This document shows positions 43,602-45,120 of a stretch of DNA of 45,120 nt, in pieces. Positions within the stretch are counted from its first letter, which is position 1. Each line of letters opens with the position of its first letter. The notes beneath the pieces are model-generated. The model searched no databases. It worked only from the letters and a program-made list of their open reading frames with translations, and was not told the origin of the DNA. The position numbers and the translations under genes were made by a program. Source of the stretch: Hydrococcus rivularis NIES-593 (lineage in GTDB: Bacteria > Cyanobacteriota > Cyanobacteriia > Cyanobacteriales > Microcystaceae); contig NZ_MRCB01000035.1 in the NCBI RefSeq assembly GCF_001904635.1, positions 1 through 45,120 of the forward strand, given 5' to 3'.

Positions 43602-44804
43602 ATGAAGCCGATCGTTCGCCCTTTGACTGCGATGCCCATTGAATTACAGCCAGTAGAAATTGTCGAGCGCAAGGGATTGGGACACCCAGATACGATTTGC
43701 GATGCGCTAGCCGAGCAGGTCAGTATTGCCTTGTGCAAATTCTATTACGAACGCTTTGGCTGCCTTTTGCATCACAACGTAGATAAGGCTCTCCTCTGGG
43801 GCGGGAGCGCTTGCCCAGCTTTTGGCGGCGGACGGGTGCTAGCACCAAGCGAAATCTTTCTAGCTGGAAGGGCAACCCAAGAATTCAAGGGAGTTAAGGT
43901 TCCTGTAGAAGAGTTGGCGATCGCAAGCTGTCGGGATTGGCTACGCCAAAACTTCCACGCCCTCGATCCCGAACGACACGTCAAGATTCACTGTCTCGTC
44001 CGCCCTGGTTCGGTGGATCTCGCCGAGTTGTACGATCGCGCTTCGGCAACGGGAAACTGGCTAGCAAACGATACATCCTGCGGGGTTGGCTATGCACCGC
44101 TAAGTCCTCTCGAACAAGTTGTCTATCGAATCGAAAAATCTCTCAACGCTCCAAAATTTAAGCACTCTTGCCCAGAAATCGGCGAAGACATTAAGGTGAT
44201 GGGAATCAGACAGGGAAAAGAAATCCAACTGACCGTCGCTTGTGCTTTTGTCGATCGCTATGTTCGCGACCTCGACGACTACTGCTGCAAAAAAGCCCGT
44301 CTCCAGGAAATCGTTCGAGATCTCGTCCGGCAAGTGACCGATCTACCCGTCACTGTCGAGATTAATACAGGGGATGATGTGAAGCGCTTAAGCGCTTACT
44401 TGACAGTAACCGGAACTTCGGCTGAAGCGGGAGATGACGGTCAGGTTGGTCGAGGCAACCGGACTAACGGATTGATTGCGCCGTGTCGTCCCATGACTCT
44501 GGAGGCGGCTGCCGGAAAGAATCCAGTTACCCACGTAGGTAAGCTTTACAATGTAGTTGCCAGTCAAATCGCCGCCGCTATTGTCGAGGAAATTCCCGAT
44601 ATAACCACTGCCTACTGCTACCTCGTCAGCCAGATTGGCAAACCGATTAGTAAGCCGCAACTGATTGACGTGCAGATCCAAACCCGACAAGTTATGCTAG
44701 TTGAGGGGTTTCGCGATCGCGTCGAAGAGATCGTCCGCGATCGCTTATTGCAGATAGGTACCCTTTGGCAAGCGTTGATTCGGGGAGAGATCCCTGTTTA
44801 TTAA
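43602..44804 (+). CDS. Methionine adenosyltransferase, archaeal type
   Basis: 400 residues. It aligns with the archaeal MAT family rather than bacterial MetK: IELQPVEIVERKGLGHPDTI at the N-terminus, LLHHNVDKALLWGGSACPAF, FGGGRVLAPSEIFLAGRAT, DTSCGVGYAPLSPLEQVVY, EIGEDIKVMGIRQG, GDDGQVGRGNRTNGLI and the KNPVTHVGKLYNVVA block. The reaction would be ATP + methionine to S-adenosylmethionine. Cyanobacteria normally carry a bacterial metK elsewhere, so this is probably a second, horizontally acquired enzyme. It is divergent from the HPF run. Confidence 0.88.
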   Translation: MKPIVRPLTAMPIELQPVEIVERKGLGHPDTICDALAEQVSIALCKFYYERFGCLLHHNVDKALLWGGSACPAFGGGRVLAPSEIFLAGRATQEFKGVKVPVEELAIASCRDWLRQNFHALDPERHVKIHCLVRPGSVDLAELYDRASATGNWLANDTSCGVGYAPLSPLEQVVYRIEKSLNAPKFKHSCPEIGEDIKVMGIRQGKEIQLTVACAFVDRYVRDLDDYCCKKARLQEIVRDLVRQVTDLPVTVEINTGDDVKRLSAYLTVTGTSAEAGDDGQVGRGNRTNGLIAPCRPMTLEAAAGKNPVTHVGKLYNVVASQIAAAIVEEIPDITTAYCYLVSQIGKPISKPQLIDVQIQTRQVMLVEGFRDRVEEIVRDRLLQIGTLWQALIRGEIPVY

Positions 44805-44857
44805 TTTGTAAATCTCACATCCCCCAAAGTCGCGCGATCGCTTCTTTCCTAGTACAA

Positions 44858-44886
44858 TTGTCCTCTTCACTGCGCTAAAATAGTAG
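44858..44886 (+). promoter_or_regulatory. Candidate rRNA operon promoter
   Basis: TTGTCC (44858-44863) and TAGTAG (44881-44886) are separated by 17 bp, about 180 bp before the 16S 5' end. A TAAAAT at 44876-44881 is an alternative -10. The leader from here to 45063 would carry processing and antitermination signals; I cannot assign a boxA with confidence. Confidence 0.35.
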
Positions 44887-45063
44887 TAAGAGAGTGTCGA
44901 GGGAGCACCAAGACACGCCGAACCTAGACAAATTAATAGTTTAAAAGCCAATCGAACATCCAATCCTCGTTAAAAGCATTGATTTTTTGGGAACCCCCCA
45001 AGACATCAAAACAATTTGAGGATTCCGGAACAGTTAGTTCTCGGAGCCACAAACTCTAATCAC

Positions 45064-45120
<57 letters not shown>

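Overview
This window is chromosomal DNA from a cyanobacterium. The octamer GCGATCGC (HIP1) and its GCGATCG/CGATCGC variants recur throughout. The gene families are also cyanobacterial: a fibrillin/PAP lipid-associated protein, DUF3134, the NaMN-dependent CobT family, an AvPCP-type NlpC/P60 peptidase, Mrp without its CxxC, and UPF0182. The genus cannot be settled from sequence reading. Genes are short-spaced, mostly in single-gene or two-gene units, and separated by many small hairpin repeats. The last 57 bases are the start of a 16S rRNA gene, so the window ends at the head of an rRNA operon.

Layout. 0.5-8.6 kb: a GT-C-type membrane glycosyltransferase-like protein, a cell-wall peptidase, an orphan FutB-type iron permease, CobT, a PanE/ApbA reductase and an acyl-CoA synthetase. 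8.7-13.1 kb: dnaK with a clear terminator, then DUF427, a four-helix-bundle protein, a small membrane protein and hemJ. 13.3-18.4 kb: a CobW metallochaperone, lexA with its own SOS box, an RNA pair (RlmL-like methyltransferase and 2'-5' RNA ligase/CPDase), an azurin-like cupredoxin and mtnP. 18.9-29.0 kb: housekeeping genes mrp, rodA, a HAD phosphatase, ndk, mraY, DUF3134, fibrillin, an M48 protease and ftsH. 29.1-33.2 kb: dienelactone hydrolase plus phosphoribosyltransferase, a small hypothetical gene, then archease and rtcB. 33.7-39.1 kb: a secreted hypothetical protein, alanine racemase, DUF1838 and UPF0182.

The part from about 39.1 to 44.8 kb looks most like accessory DNA. It holds small hypothetical genes (one of 44 codons, one apparently frameshifted), a DUF6629 membrane protein, and a minus-strand run HPF/RaiA - PRC-barrel - phosphoribosyltransferase - MarC. 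A methionine adenosyltransferase of the archaeal type is transcribed divergently from that run. The two share a 252-bp intergenic region containing two perfect palindromes. The phosphoribosyltransferase here is a clear paralogue of the one at 29.8 kb. Taken together this is a candidate stress or dormancy module, possibly acquired by transfer; that reading is inference.

The window also carries an RNA repair set (archease, RtcB, LigT-type enzyme). It has good sequence evidence for LexA autoregulation: a cyanobacterial-type box next to lexA, and intact self-cleavage residues. No tRNA, CRISPR array, transposase or phage gene was seen.
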